Positions 39,863 through 48,711 are shown, counted from the first letter of the stretch. The stretch is 64,000 bases of DNA from Pseudomonas sp. TH15 (GCF_016651105.1 NZ_JAEKEL010000001.1:3276001-3340000); one strand, 5' to 3'. Numbers and translations are program-made. The notes: a model not told the origin generated them from the sequence alone.

Positions 39863-40785
39863 ATGCCCATGATTGCCAACATGTCTTCTACCGATTCCAG
39901 TGCCAAACGGCGACTGGATCGCACCCCGGATCCAGCTTCGACGCCTTCTGCAAGAGTGGCCTGAAAGTGCTGCGGCACTTGCTGCGCAACCCGATGACCC
40001 TCGCCGGATTGCTGGTGGCGATGGTGCTGGTGGTCGTGGCGATATTCGCGCCGTGGATCGCCACCCATGATCCGGTCGCGCAAAACCTCGCCAATGCGCT
40101 ACAGGCCCCTGGCGCCGCGCATTGGTTCGGCACCGACGAATACGGTCGGGACATCTTCAGCCGGCTGGTCTACGGCTCGCGCATCACCCTGTACATCATC
40201 ACGCTGGTGACGGTGATTGTCGGCCCGATCGGCCTGTTTATCGGCACGGTCTCCGGTTACTACGGCGGGATTGTCGACACAGTGTTCATGCGCCTGACCG
40301 ACATCTTCATTTCCTTCCCCAGCCTGGTGCTGGCGCTGGCATTCATCGCAGCGTTGGGCCCGGGCCTGGAGCACGCGGTGGTGGCGATTGCGCTAACGTC
40401 GTGGCCGCCAATCGCACGTCTGGCGCGGGCGGAAACCCTGTCGCTGCGCAAAGCCGATTTCGTCGTGGCCGTCGAGCTGCAAGGTGCGTCTTCAGCGCGA
40501 ATCATCCTGCGGCACATTGTGCCGATGTGCATGTCGTCGGTGATCATCCGCCTGACCATGAACATGGCCGGGATCATCCTCACCGCCGCCGCCTTGGGCT
40601 TTCTCGGTCTGGGCGCACAAGCGCCTTCGCCGGAGTGGGGCGCGATGATTTCCACCGGCCGGCGCTACATGCTCGAGTGCTGGTGGCTGGTGGCAGTTCC
40701 AGGCGCCGCGATCATGTTGGTCAGCCTGGCTTTCAACCTGTTGGGCGACGGCCTGCGGGACATTCTTGATCCGCGCAGCGAGTAA
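39863..40785 (+). CDS. DppC-type ABC permease, apparent 5' frameshift
   Basis: An inner-membrane permease of about 308 residues with membrane segments from MTLAGLLVAMVLVVVAIFAP on and the EAA loop (LSLRKADFVVAVELQG). From ATG 39863/39869 the start (MSSTDSSAKRRLDRT) is out of frame with the conserved part (SSFDAFCKSGLKVLRHLLRN). One extra C in the four-C run at 39924-39927 would join them. Only the cytoplasmic N-terminal tail is affected, so the gene may be intact in reality. The stop is followed closely by the ATPase gene. Confidence 0.82.
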
Positions 40786-40796
40786 TCGGAGGCTGT

Positions 40797-41636
40797 ATGT
40801 CTGCAATCAAATTGAACGTCGAAGGGCTCAATGTGCGCTTCGTCAGTGGTCAGAAAGAAACCCACGCCGTACGCGATGTGTCCTTCACTCTGGGGCGGGA
40901 AAAACTCGCCATTGTCGGTGAGTCGGGCTCCGGCAAATCAACGGTCGGCCGCAGTCTGCTCAAGTTGCATCCGCCCAGCGCGCGGATCACCGCCAAGGCC
41001 ATGCAGTTCGGTGAAGTCGATCTGTTGTCGGCCGGGGAAAAGGTCATGCAGAAGATTCGTGGCCAGCGCATTTCGATGATCATGCAGGACCCGAAATACT
41101 CGCTGAATCCGGTGGTCAAGGTCGGCGAGCAGATTGCCGAGGCGTATCTGGCGCACCACAAGGCCAGCCGCAGCGAGGCCCGTGAGCGGGTGCTGGAGAT
41201 GCTCGAAAAAGTGCATATCCGTGACCCGCAGCGGGTCTACAACCTGTATCCGCATGAAGTTTCCGGCGGCATGGGCCAGCGCATCATGATCGCGATGATG
41301 GTCATCACGCGGCCGCAAGTGATCATCGCCGATGAGCCGACCTCGGCCCTCGATGTCTCGGTGCGTCAGCAAGTGCTCAACGTGCTTGAGGAACTGGTCG
41401 AGCAGCAGGAAATGGGCCTGATTTTTGTCAGCCATGACCTCAACCTGGTGCGTAATTACTGTGATCGCGTGCTGGTGATGTACGCGGGCAGGGTGGTCGA
41501 GTCGCTCGCTGCCTGCGACCTGCAACACGCCCAACATCCCTATACCCGTGGCCTGCTGGCGGCATTGCCGAGCATGGACAATCGTCGCGAACGGTTGCCG
41601 GTGCTGCAACGCGACCCACAATGGCTGACTTGCTGA
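40797..41636 (+). CDS. DppD-type ABC ATPase
   Basis: A 279-residue nucleotide-binding subunit: Walker A GESGSGKSTVGRSL, signature VSGGMGQRIMIAM and Walker B VIIADEPTSALDVS, followed by HDLNLVRNYCDRVLVMYAG. It ends soon after the C-terminal domain and is shorter than DppD proteins with the iron-sulfur-type tail. TCGGAGG lies upstream of the ATG. It forms a heterodimer with the next gene product. Confidence 0.93.
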   Translation: MSAIKLNVEGLNVRFVSGQKETHAVRDVSFTLGREKLAIVGESGSGKSTVGRSLLKLHPPSARITAKAMQFGEVDLLSAGEKVMQKIRGQRISMIMQDPKYSLNPVVKVGEQIAEAYLAHHKASRSEARERVLEMLEKVHIRDPQRVYNLYPHEVSGGMGQRIMIAMMVITRPQVIIADEPTSALDVSVRQQVLNVLEELVEQQEMGLIFVSHDLNLVRNYCDRVLVMYAGRVVESLAACDLQHAQHPYTRGLLAALPSMDNRRERLPVLQRDPQWLTC

Positions 41637-41646
41637 GGAACCGACC

Positions 41647-42423
41647 ATGCCCATGATCCAAGCAAACGCGCTGAACCTGAGTTTCGGCGCCGGCCCGGCC
41701 CTCAATCAGGTGCTGCACGACGTCAGTCTCAGCGTGGCTGACGGTGAATCCTTTGGTCTGGTGGGGGAGTCCGGTTCGGGCAAGACCACCGTGCTGCGCT
41801 GCCTGGCCGGGCAGTACCGGCATTGGACCGGCGAGCTGAGCATTGCCGGCGCGCCGCTGCAACACAAAATCCCCAAGGAGCATTTCCGCCACGTACAGAT
41901 GGTTTTCCAGGATCCCTATGGATCACTCCACCCACGTCATACCGTCGATACCGCACTGCGTGAGCCGCTGATTATTCACGGCGTGCGCGACAAGGATGAC
42001 CGGATCAACGAGATCCTGCTCAAGGTCGGTTTGAACGACAGTTTTCGCTTTCGATATCCGCACCAATTATCGGGTGGGCAGCGCCAGCGCGTGGCGATCG
42101 CCCGAGCGCTGATTCTTGAGCCGCGTGTGTTGCTGCTCGATGAGCCGACCTCGGCGCTGGATGTGTCGGTGCAGGCGGAAATCCTCAATCTGCTGGCGGA
42201 TCTGCGCCGACGCGAGAAGCTCACGTATCTGATGGTCACGCATGACCTGGGTGTGGTGACGCATTTGTGTGATCGGGTGGCGGTGATGCAGCAAGGCAAA
42301 ATCGTCGAGCTGCTCGACAGTCAGGCGCTCAGCCAGGATCTGGCAACCCACGCCTATACGCGAATGCTGGTGCAGGCCAGTCGTGATTTCAGTCAGGAAT
42401 CGGAGCGCCAGCTCGCCGGTTAA
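41647..42423 (+). CDS. DppF-type ABC ATPase
   Basis: A 258-residue second ATPase of the importer: Walker A GESGSGKTTVLRCL, signature LSGGQRQRVAIARAL and Walker B VLLLDEPTSALDVS. It starts 10 bases after the preceding ATPase gene with GAGGAA upstream. It completes the importer: two binding proteins, two permeases, two ATPases. Confidence 0.93.
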   Translation: MPMIQANALNLSFGAGPALNQVLHDVSLSVADGESFGLVGESGSGKTTVLRCLAGQYRHWTGELSIAGAPLQHKIPKEHFRHVQMVFQDPYGSLHPRHTVDTALREPLIIHGVRDKDDRINEILLKVGLNDSFRFRYPHQLSGGQRQRVAIARALILEPRVLLLDEPTSALDVSVQAEILNLLADLRRREKLTYLMVTHDLGVVTHLCDRVAVMQQGKIVELLDSQALSQDLATHAYTRMLVQASRDFSQESERQLAG

Positions 42424-42448
42424 GCGGATCAATTGTGGAGAATGCCTC

Positions 42449-42817
42449 ATGCCCCATTGCCTTATCGATTGCCCCGAATCCCTGGCCAGGCGCGTCGGTG
42501 AAGCGACGCTGCTGGCCGCCGTACACGATGCCCTCGACGCTTTTGGCGTGTTCAAGCCTGGCGATATCAAGGTGCGGCTCAACCGCTTTGTTCACTATCG
42601 CTGCGGCGCGACACAAGACGATTTTGTCCACGTCGTCCTCTACCTGTTGGCCGGGCGTAGCGCTGAACAGCAGCGTTGCCTCGCCTCGGCGACCATCGCG
42701 GCGCTGGTGGCATTGCTACCGGACGTCGAGGCGTTGTCGATGGATGTTCGGGAAATGCCGCGCGAGACGTTCGTCAACCGTAGCCAATACCTCGAAGAAG
42801 CCAGGTTATCGGCCTGA
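42449..42817 (+). CDS. 5-carboxymethyl-2-hydroxymuconate isomerase-like protein
   Basis: A 122-residue tautomerase-fold protein starting MPHCLIDCPESL, so that Pro becomes the N-terminal catalytic residue after Met removal, and ending with the REMPRETFVNRSQYL type motif of HpaF-like isomerases. GGAG precedes the ATG. HpaF acts in homoprotocatechuate degradation, which is not encoded here; in this operon it may tautomerise a keto-acid from unsaturated uronates. That is a hypothesis from position. Confidence 0.8.
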   Translation: MPHCLIDCPESLARRVGEATLLAAVHDALDAFGVFKPGDIKVRLNRFVHYRCGATQDDFVHVVLYLLAGRSAEQQRCLASATIAALVALLPDVEALSMDVREMPRETFVNRSQYLEEARLSA

Positions 42818-42830
42818 ACAAGGAAAGATC

Positions 42831-44648
42831 ATGCCTTATCAATATTCTGCTGTTGCGCAGCGTAAACACGCTCTGGCGCTTTCGTTGACTGCCGCGTTGG
42901 CGCTGGGTTGCAGCCTGCCGGCGTGGGCGCTCGATGCGCCGGCAAAACTGCAAGTGCCAACCCTGGCTTTCGATGATCAACAAATCATTCTGGTCTGGGA
43001 AAAGCCTGCCGACCATGCGCAGATCAAGGACTATCGGGTCTATGCCAACGGAACGTTGTTGGGCAGCAGCAACGCCAACAATGATCGGGTTTCGCCGGCC
43101 AAGCCTTACATCGACAAGTTCTACGAGCAGGACAGCGCGAACTTTCACTACCGCATCGGCATTCACAGCTACACCGCTCAAGGCCTGAAGCCTGATACGG
43201 CCTATCGATTCACCGTGCGTTCGGTCGGTGCCGATGGCAAAGAGTCCGCCGACAGTCCTGCGCTGGTGCAGCGTACGAGCAAGGTTGCAGCAGTGTTTGA
43301 TGTGAGGAAGTACGGTGCCAAGGGTGACGGCAACGCCTTCGACACGCTGGCCATCCAGAATGCTATCGACGCCTGTACCGCCGGCTGCAAAGTGCTGCTG
43401 CCTAAAGGCGTCTACAAAAGTGGTGCGCTCTATCTGAAAAGCCACATGACCCTGGAGATCGCCGAAGGGGCAACACTGCTCGGTTCCGAGCGGGCCGAGG
43501 ATTATCCGCTGGCGGGCTACATTCAATATCCGTACTCGACCACGGTACGTCCGGCGTCGCTGATCAACGCCTTGCCGCGTGATCCGCGACAGCATCAGTC
43601 GTTCGAGAACATTCGTATCGTCGGCAAGGGCACGATTGATGGCAACGGCTGGAAGCGCCGTGCCGATGTCGTCGACGAGCGCGGCCAACCATTGCCGTTC
43701 TACCTGCCCAGCGATAACACGCGCTACATGCAGGACGGCATTCTGGCCAAGGCGCAGGTCGAACAAGCAGTGGCGCGCGGGATGAACGTCAAGGATGCCT
43801 ACGGGCAGATGCGTTCGTCGTTGATCACTTTGCGCAATGTGAAAAACGTCTTCTACGGCGGCTTCACGGTGGTCAATCCGGCGTATCACGGGATCATGAA
43901 TCTGGAGACCGAGAACGTCGTGCTGGCCAACACCACGCACAAGACCTACGACGCCAACAACGGTGACGGCATCGAATTCGCCAACAGCAAAGGCGCGATG
44001 GTCTTCAATAACTTCTTCGATACCGGTGATGATTGCGTCAATTTTGCCGCGGGCACTGGCGCCGAGGCGGTGCATCAAAAGCCGCAGGAAGATGCCTGGA
44101 TCTTCAACAACTACTTCCGCAAAGGTCACGGCATGGTAGTCGCCGGCAGCCATACCGGCGCCTGGATTCAGAACATTCTGGCTGAGGACAACGTCTCTGA
44201 CGGCACTGATGCCGGTCTGCGGATGAAGAGCACCAACTTCATGGGCGGCGGGGCGCGTAACGTCATTTTCCGCGATTCGGCGATCCGTAATACGGTCAAG
44301 CAGGCGTTCATCTTTACCCTTGATTACAACGATCCAAACGCCAAGCTGGATTACCAACGTTCGACCATTGCCGGGCAGTTTCGTGATATCCGCGTTGCCG
44401 ATGTGAGTGTCGAGAATGCTCAAGGCAAGGCGATCGAGGTCAAGGGTGACAGCCAGAGTAATGCCTGGCATCAGGGCCTGGTCTTCGAGCGCGTACGCTT
44501 CAGTGGCCCGGCCAAGGTGCAAATCGACGGGTTGAAGGATTCGACCTTCGACAGCGTGGTATTCAGCAATCATGGCGCTGCCAATCCGTGGCGGGTCACG
44601 GGCAGCGTCGGGTTGACGTTCAAAGACGTTGTGCCACCGCCCTTGTAG
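42831..44648 (+). CDS. Exo-polygalacturonase with N-terminal FN3 domain (GH28, PehX-like)
   Basis: A 605-residue secreted enzyme. A signal peptide (cleavage near PAWALD) is followed by a fibronectin type III domain at about 45-150 and a GH28 beta-helix starting at VFDVRKYGAKGDG. GH28 catalytic motifs are visible: NGDGIEFANSKG, the DTGDDCVNFAAG pair of Asp, GHGMVVAGSHTG and RMKS. Length and architecture match Erwinia PehX, which releases digalacturonate from chain ends. It is last in the importer operon. AAGGAAAG precedes ATG 42831. Confidence 0.9.
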   Translation: MPYQYSAVAQRKHALALSLTAALALGCSLPAWALDAPAKLQVPTLAFDDQQIILVWEKPADHAQIKDYRVYANGTLLGSSNANNDRVSPAKPYIDKFYEQDSANFHYRIGIHSYTAQGLKPDTAYRFTVRSVGADGKESADSPALVQRTSKVAAVFDVRKYGAKGDGNAFDTLAIQNAIDACTAGCKVLLPKGVYKSGALYLKSHMTLEIAEGATLLGSERAEDYPLAGYIQYPYSTTVRPASLINALPRDPRQHQSFENIRIVGKGTIDGNGWKRRADVVDERGQPLPFYLPSDNTRYMQDGILAKAQVEQAVARGMNVKDAYGQMRSSLITLRNVKNVFYGGFTVVNPAYHGIMNLETENVVLANTTHKTYDANNGDGIEFANSKGAMVFNNFFDTGDDCVNFAAGTGAEAVHQKPQEDAWIFNNYFRKGHGMVVAGSHTGAWIQNILAEDNVSDGTDAGLRMKSTNFMGGGARNVIFRDSAIRNTVKQAFIFTLDYNDPNAKLDYQRSTIAGQFRDIRVADVSVENAQGKAIEVKGDSQSNAWHQGLVFERVRFSGPAKVQIDGLKDSTFDSVVFSNHGAANPWRVTGSVGLTFKDVVPPPL

Positions 44649-44664
44649 TCGTTGCTGATCGGCT

Positions 44665-44694
44665 CAGTCGCATCCTGCATCAAGGATGCGACTG
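44665..44694. terminator. 11-bp hairpin between convergent genes
   Basis: CAGTCGCATCC and GGATGCGACTG pair perfectly around an 8-base loop, between the exo-polygalacturonase stop and the opposing small gene. No strong T-run is present on either side. Confidence 0.55.
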
Positions 44695-44695
44695 C

Positions 44696-44974
44696 TCAAG
44701 GTTTCGCTTTTTTCAAATCGTTCGAGTCGCTTGAAGTGGCGGCATCCTTATCGGTTTCATGCGACTCGGCGCCGGAGTTCGAGCCGGATGCCTCTTCACC
44801 TTTCTTGTTGGCCTTTTCCTCGTTCGACTCCGACATACCGCCCTGATTAATCCCGGGGATCGCGGTGGGCGGTGTCGTCGATTCCTCCGCTGAGCCGTCA
44901 GCAGCCAGGACAAGGTACGGGCAGGCTGCGAGCAGGCCGGCCAGGGTTATCGCTGCAATCTTGTTGTTCATCAT
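44696..44974 (-). CDS. Small exported acidic hypothetical protein
   Basis: A 92-residue product (or 91 from the second ATG) with a signal peptide (LAGLLAACPYLVLAAD) and a mature part that is almost entirely hydrophilic and rich in Ser, Glu, Lys and Asp, with no aromatic residues; probably disordered. GGAAG lies upstream. Function unknown. Confidence 0.6.
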   Translation of the reverse strand: MMNNKIAAITLAGLLAACPYLVLAADGSAEESTTPPTAIPGINQGGMSESNEEKANKKGEEASGSNSGAESHETDKDAATSSDSNDLKKAKP

Positions 44975-45068
44975 TGCGTCTTCCGTGCTAGGGCATGTGC
45001 TGCATTGGAAGAACCGTGCGGGCGAAGGTGCCCGCTGTTGGACAGGCGGTATGTGGGCAGTTTCGCGA

Positions 45069-46672
45069 TTACTCCGATTGGCTGATCTGGCCCCATTCGA
45101 TGCCGAATCGTGCGAGGTATTTGCGTAACCGATCCGCATCGTTGGGCTGTGCCTTGGCTTGTCGCGAAACGCCAAACAGCTTTCTGCCGGCATCCGACAA
45201 GCTGTCTGCCTGCCGACAAACCTCAAGTACCGCCTTCAGTTGCAAGCGATCAAACAGGTCCATGTGCTCGCTATCTCCCGGCAAATCCCGGGAAATGCCG
45301 GTCGGCTGCGCCAGGCCCCACGCATAACGCAAGCGGTCGATCTCCTCCTGCACCTGCGCTTCATCAATCCGCCCGCTGTCGGCGAGTGTCGCCATGCGCG
45401 TGATCGACGCGGACAGTTCGCGAAAGTTGCCCAGCCATGCCGCTTCCGGCGAGCCGGCGAACGCCAGATAGCTGCGGCGTGCTTCAAGATTGAAGCGCAC
45501 TAACTGTCCGTGCTCGCGGGCATGACGCTGCAGTTCGAAGTCGATGTTCGGTTCGATGTCTTCACGACGGCCGGCAAGGCCCGGCAGATCGAACGTCCAC
45601 AAGTTGATGCGTGCGTACAAATCTTCGCGAAAAAGCCTTCGGCGACACGGCTGCGCAAGTCGCGGTGGGTGCCGGCGATGATCAGGAAATCACTGTCGAC
45701 CTCTTTGTCTGAACCCAGCGGGAAGAAGCGTTTTTCTTCAATCGCCTTGAGCAGCATGGCCTGTTCGTCCGCACCCAGTTCGCCGATTTCATCGAGAAAC
45801 AGCATGCCGCCATCGGCGGCGCGCAACAGGCCGTCACGCGCATTCTGCGCGCCGGTAAAAGCGCCTTTGACATGACCAAACAGTGCCGACATCGCGCCAT
45901 CGCCACGCAGCGTGGCGCAGTTGACTTCGACGAAGCGGCCCTGCATTTGATGGCGGCTGCGTTTGAGTTCAAAGATGCGTCGGGCCAGAAACGATTTGCC
46001 GGCGCCGGTCGGGCCGATCAGCAACATCGGTGCTTTCGAGCGCACGGCTACGCGCTCGATCTGTTCGATGGAGCGGTTGAACGCCGGGTTGCGTGTGGCA
46101 ATGCCTGACTTCAAAAACTCCAGACCTTCCAGGCGCTTGTTGGCGAAGCGCGAGGCGATGCGGTCGTAGCGTGACAGGTCGAGGTCGATCAGCGCGTGAG
46201 TGCCAATGGCGTGATCGCTTTCGCTGGCGCGCTTGGCGGGGGAGGTCTGGATCAGCCGCGCCGGTAGGTAGCGTGCTTCGGTCAGCAGGAACCAGCAGAT
46301 CTGTGCGACGTGGGTGCCGGTGGTGATGTGAACGAGGTAATCCTCGCGCTCGGTATCGAAGTCGTAGGCGGTGGTGAAGTCATGCAAGGCGCCATAGACC
46401 TCTTCGAAATCCCACGGATTGCGCAGCGACATCGGGTGCAGGCGCACTTCGGTTTCCGGCGAAACCTGTTGGATGTCTGCGCGCACCCGTTCGGCGAGGC
46501 TGACATCGCGGGCGTCGATGCCGTGAATCAGCTCAAGCCGATTGATCAGCACGTCCGGTTGTTGGCACAGGCCAACGCTGGGCCGCCAATGGCTCCAGCG
46601 ATTGGCGCCTTTGCCGACGCGATCGAGGGTGGCGCCGATAAAACCGATGGCAACAGTGCGTTTGCTGGTCAT
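45069..46672 (-). pseudogene. rtcR: Sigma-54-dependent RNA-repair activator RtcR, frameshifted
   Basis: Activator of the rsr-rtcB-rtcA operon. Starting at 46672, an N-terminal RtcR/CARF-type sensor domain (about 1-180) is followed by the AAA+ domain with Walker A (IGPTGAGKSFLARRIF), the sigma-54-contacting GAFTGA loop and Walker B (LFLDEIGELG). Near 45629 the frame breaks: LRSRVAEGFF continues as REDLYARINLWTFDLPG in the next frame, to the stop at 45069. One extra G in the + strand text at CGCG-AAAAA would restore one frame of about 534 residues. True loss would silence the operon. Confidence 0.87.
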
Positions 46673-46817
46673 GCTTATCTCAAAAGATAAAAGACGATAT
46701 CCAATGATAGGTTTTCTGTGTTGAGTTTGTCCTCAGTTAGACCACGAGAAAACAGCAATTAAAATAAAAACGTTATAAATCAATAAGTTAAAATTAAATT
46801 TATTGAAAATTAAAAAG
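46673..46817 (+). promoter_or_regulatory. AT-rich control region between rtcR and rsr
   Basis: The stretch 46735-46815 is strikingly AT-rich compared with its surroundings and contains repeated TTAAAAT-like words. It lies where the activator-binding and IHF-binding sites of a sigma-54 promoter would be. I see no gene in it. Confidence 0.5.
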
Positions 46818-46834
46818 CTGGCACAGCGGCTGCA
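46818..46834 (+). promoter_or_regulatory. Sigma-54 promoter of the rsr-rtcBA operon
   Basis: CTGGCACAGCGGCTGCA fits the -24/-12 consensus (YTGGCACGrNNNTTGCW) at all key positions, with GG and GC at the correct 10-base spacing. It ends 42 bases before the rsr start. RtcR is a sigma-54 activator, so this is the expected target. Confidence 0.85.
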
Positions 46835-46876
46835 ATACCTATCGCAACGAACAGGACAACACAGCGAGACGCCAAG

Positions 46877-48424
46877 ATGGCCAACTCAACACTCTTCAAT
46901 ACGCAATCGAATCACTTGCCAGCCTGCAACACCTTGAATGCCTCCGGCGCCTCGGCTTATGCCTACAGCCCCAAGCATCAACTGGCCCAACTGGCAGTGA
47001 CCGGTTGCCTGAACCAGACCTTTTACGCCTCCGCTGAAAGCCAGCTGGATCAAGTGCTGAAGCTGGTGGCTGAGTTGGACAGTCGCTTCGTGGCGAAGGC
47101 CGCGATCTACGCTCGCAAGCAAGGGCACATGAAAGACATGCCAGCGCTGTTGCTGGCGGCATTGACTGCTCAGCGTTCGAGCCTGGTGCCAGAGGTTTTC
47201 GAGCAAGTGATCGACAGCGGCAAAATGCTGCGCAACTTTGTGCAGATCCTGCGCAGCGGTGCCACCGGGCGTAAATCCCTCGGTTCGCAACCCAAGCGTC
47301 TGGTGCAGAACTGGCTGAACAGCGCCACCGAACGTCAACTGTTGCAAGCGTCGATCGGCAATCAACCGTCGTTGGCGGACGTGGTGAAGATGGTTCACCC
47401 GAAACCTGCCGAAGCGTGGCGTGAAGCGTTCTTCGCCTGGTTGATTGGCAAACCGGTTGAGGTAAAGGCCTTGCCGCAATTGACGCGCGATTTGCTGGCC
47501 TTTCGTAGCGGCGCAAGTGATGAGGTGCCTGCGGTGCCGTTTCAGTTGCTCGGCAATGAAACACTGAGCAAGGAACAATGGGCGGCGCAAGCGCGCAACA
47601 TGGGTTGGCAGGGGCTGCGCATCAACCTCAACACCTTGGCTCGCCACGGTGCGTTTGAAGTGCCGGGTTGCGTCGAATATGTAGCGGCGCGATTGGCCGA
47701 CCCGCAAGAAGTCGCGAAGGCGCGAGTGTATCCATATCAGCTGTTGTCGGCGTATCGGATGATGGGTGAAGACATTCCGGCGCTGATACGCGAAGCGCTG
47801 CAGGATGCACTGGAGTTGTCATTGGCCAATGTGCCGAAGCTTGAAGGGGCGGTAGTGGTTTGCCCGGATGTTTCAGGCTCGATGGGTAGCCCGGCGACGG
47901 GTTATCGCCAAGGCGCGACGTCGGTAGTGCGTTGCATCGACGTAGCGGCGCTGGTTGCAGCAGCCGTGTTGCGCAAACAGCCGCAAGCACGGGTAATGCC
48001 GTTCGAGGTGAACGTGGTGGATATCCAGCTCAACCCGCGTGACAGCGTGATCAGCAATGCGCAGAAGCTCGCCGGGATTTTTGGCGGCGGCACCAACTGC
48101 TCGGCACCGCTGAAGAGATTGGCGGACAGCAAGGCCAGGGTCGATACGTTGATCATGGTTTCGGACAACGAGTCGTGGATCGATGCGCGGCGCCACGGTG
48201 CCAGCGAGACGATGCGTCAGTGGGAGCGAATCAAGCAGCTCAACCCGCAGGCGCGGCTGGTGTGCATCGATATCCAGCCAGGCCATGCAACGCAGGCGGC
48301 GGAGCGTGATGACATCTTGAATGTCGGCGGTTTCAGCGATGCCGTGTTCGACGTGGTCGAGCAGTTCACCAGCGGCCACTACGGTGCGCAGCACTGGGTC
48401 GAGGCGATCGAAAGCGCTTTATGA
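46877..48424 (+). CDS. rsr: Ro60-family ring protein Rsr (TROVE domain)
   Basis: A 515-residue ortholog of the Ro60 autoantigen. The HEAT-like TROVE ring covers about residues 20-320 and binds Y RNA on its outer face and misfolded RNA ends in its cavity. The C-terminal von Willebrand A domain carries the MIDAS motif DVSGSMGS near residue 331. In other bacteria Rsr works with Y RNA and PNPase in RNA decay and stress survival. It is the first gene after the sigma-54 promoter and is followed directly by the three Y-like RNAs. Confidence 0.92.
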   Translation: MANSTLFNTQSNHLPACNTLNASGASAYAYSPKHQLAQLAVTGCLNQTFYASAESQLDQVLKLVAELDSRFVAKAAIYARKQGHMKDMPALLLAALTAQRSSLVPEVFEQVIDSGKMLRNFVQILRSGATGRKSLGSQPKRLVQNWLNSATERQLLQASIGNQPSLADVVKMVHPKPAEAWREAFFAWLIGKPVEVKALPQLTRDLLAFRSGASDEVPAVPFQLLGNETLSKEQWAAQARNMGWQGLRINLNTLARHGAFEVPGCVEYVAARLADPQEVAKARVYPYQLLSAYRMMGEDIPALIREALQDALELSLANVPKLEGAVVVCPDVSGSMGSPATGYRQGATSVVRCIDVAALVAAAVLRKQPQARVMPFEVNVVDIQLNPRDSVISNAQKLAGIFGGGTNCSAPLKRLADSKARVDTLIMVSDNESWIDARRHGASETMRQWERIKQLNPQARLVCIDIQPGHATQAAERDDILNVGGFSDAVFDVVEQFTSGHYGAQHWVEAIESAL

Positions 48425-48433
48425 ATTGATTTA

Positions 48434-48501
48434 TCACTGGCGCTGAATGCCGATGGGACTACATCCAGAACGTCTCATCAAACCCTTGTCAGCGCCAGTG
48501 A
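48434..48501 (+). ncRNA. Y-RNA-like element A (minimal form)
   Basis: A 13-bp perfect outer stem (48434-48446 with 48489-48501, ending GA/UC), an asymmetric internal loop (AUGCC against AAACCCUUG), an 8-bp inner stem (48452-48459 with 48472-48479, one G-U) and a 12-base loop UACAUCCAGAAC. It begins 10 bases after rsr. It shares the core GAAUGC-N8-UACAUC-N-GAA with elements B and C but has no tRNA-like arms. The Y-RNA assignment rests on this shared core plus the rsr/rtcB context. Confidence 0.7.
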
Positions 48502-48502
48502 C

Positions 48503-48598
48503 GGCACGAATGCCTGATGGCTGTACATCTGAAGTCCGGCTAACCCCGGAGCGCGGCAACGCGCAACAGTCATCAACTTTTGTCGTGCCACCTTTTTT
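48503..48598 (+). ncRNA. Y-RNA-like element B (intermediate form)
   Basis: Outer stem GGCACGA (48503-48509) with UCGUGCC (48583-48589), internal loop AUGCC against ACUUUUG, inner stem UGAUGGCUGU (48515-48524) with 48566-48575, then ACAUCUGAAG, a 5-bp T-arm-like hairpin (UCCGG 48535-48539 with CCGGA 48546-48550) and a 5-bp stem capped by a GCAA tetraloop (48551-48564). No D arm is present. The final stem is followed by six T's (48593-48598), so this element could also be a transcription end or pause. Confidence 0.72.
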
Positions 48599-48608
48599 GC
48601 AGTTATTG

Positions 48609-48711
48609 GCAGCGAATGCGACAGGTACTACATCGGAAAGCGGGTTCGACTCCCGCCCCGGCAACGGGGGCTCAACTGGCAGAGCCACAGTGCCTGTGTT
48701 TTTGTCGCTGC
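48609..48711 (+). ncRNA. YrlA-type Y RNA, element C, with permuted tRNA mimic
   Basis: Outer stem GCAGCGA (48609-48615) with UCGCUGC (48705-48711), internal loop AUGCG against GUUUUUG, inner stem ACAGGUAC (48621-48628) with 48690-48697. Inside, in order: UACAUCGGAAA, a canonical T arm (stem 48640-48644/48652-48656, loop UUCGACU), a 4-bp acceptor-like stem sealed by GCAA (48657-48668), and a canonical D arm (GCUC 48670-48673, loop AACUGGCA with GG, GAGC 48682-48685). This is the tRNA order cut at the anticodon and closed at the acceptor, as described for bacterial YrlA RNAs. Strong call. Confidence 0.87.

Noticed and set aside
48640..48690. A normal tRNA gene suggested by the T arm and D arm
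   Set aside because: The arms are in reverse order, there is no anticodon arm, and the acceptor-like stem is closed by a GCAA tetraloop without CCA.
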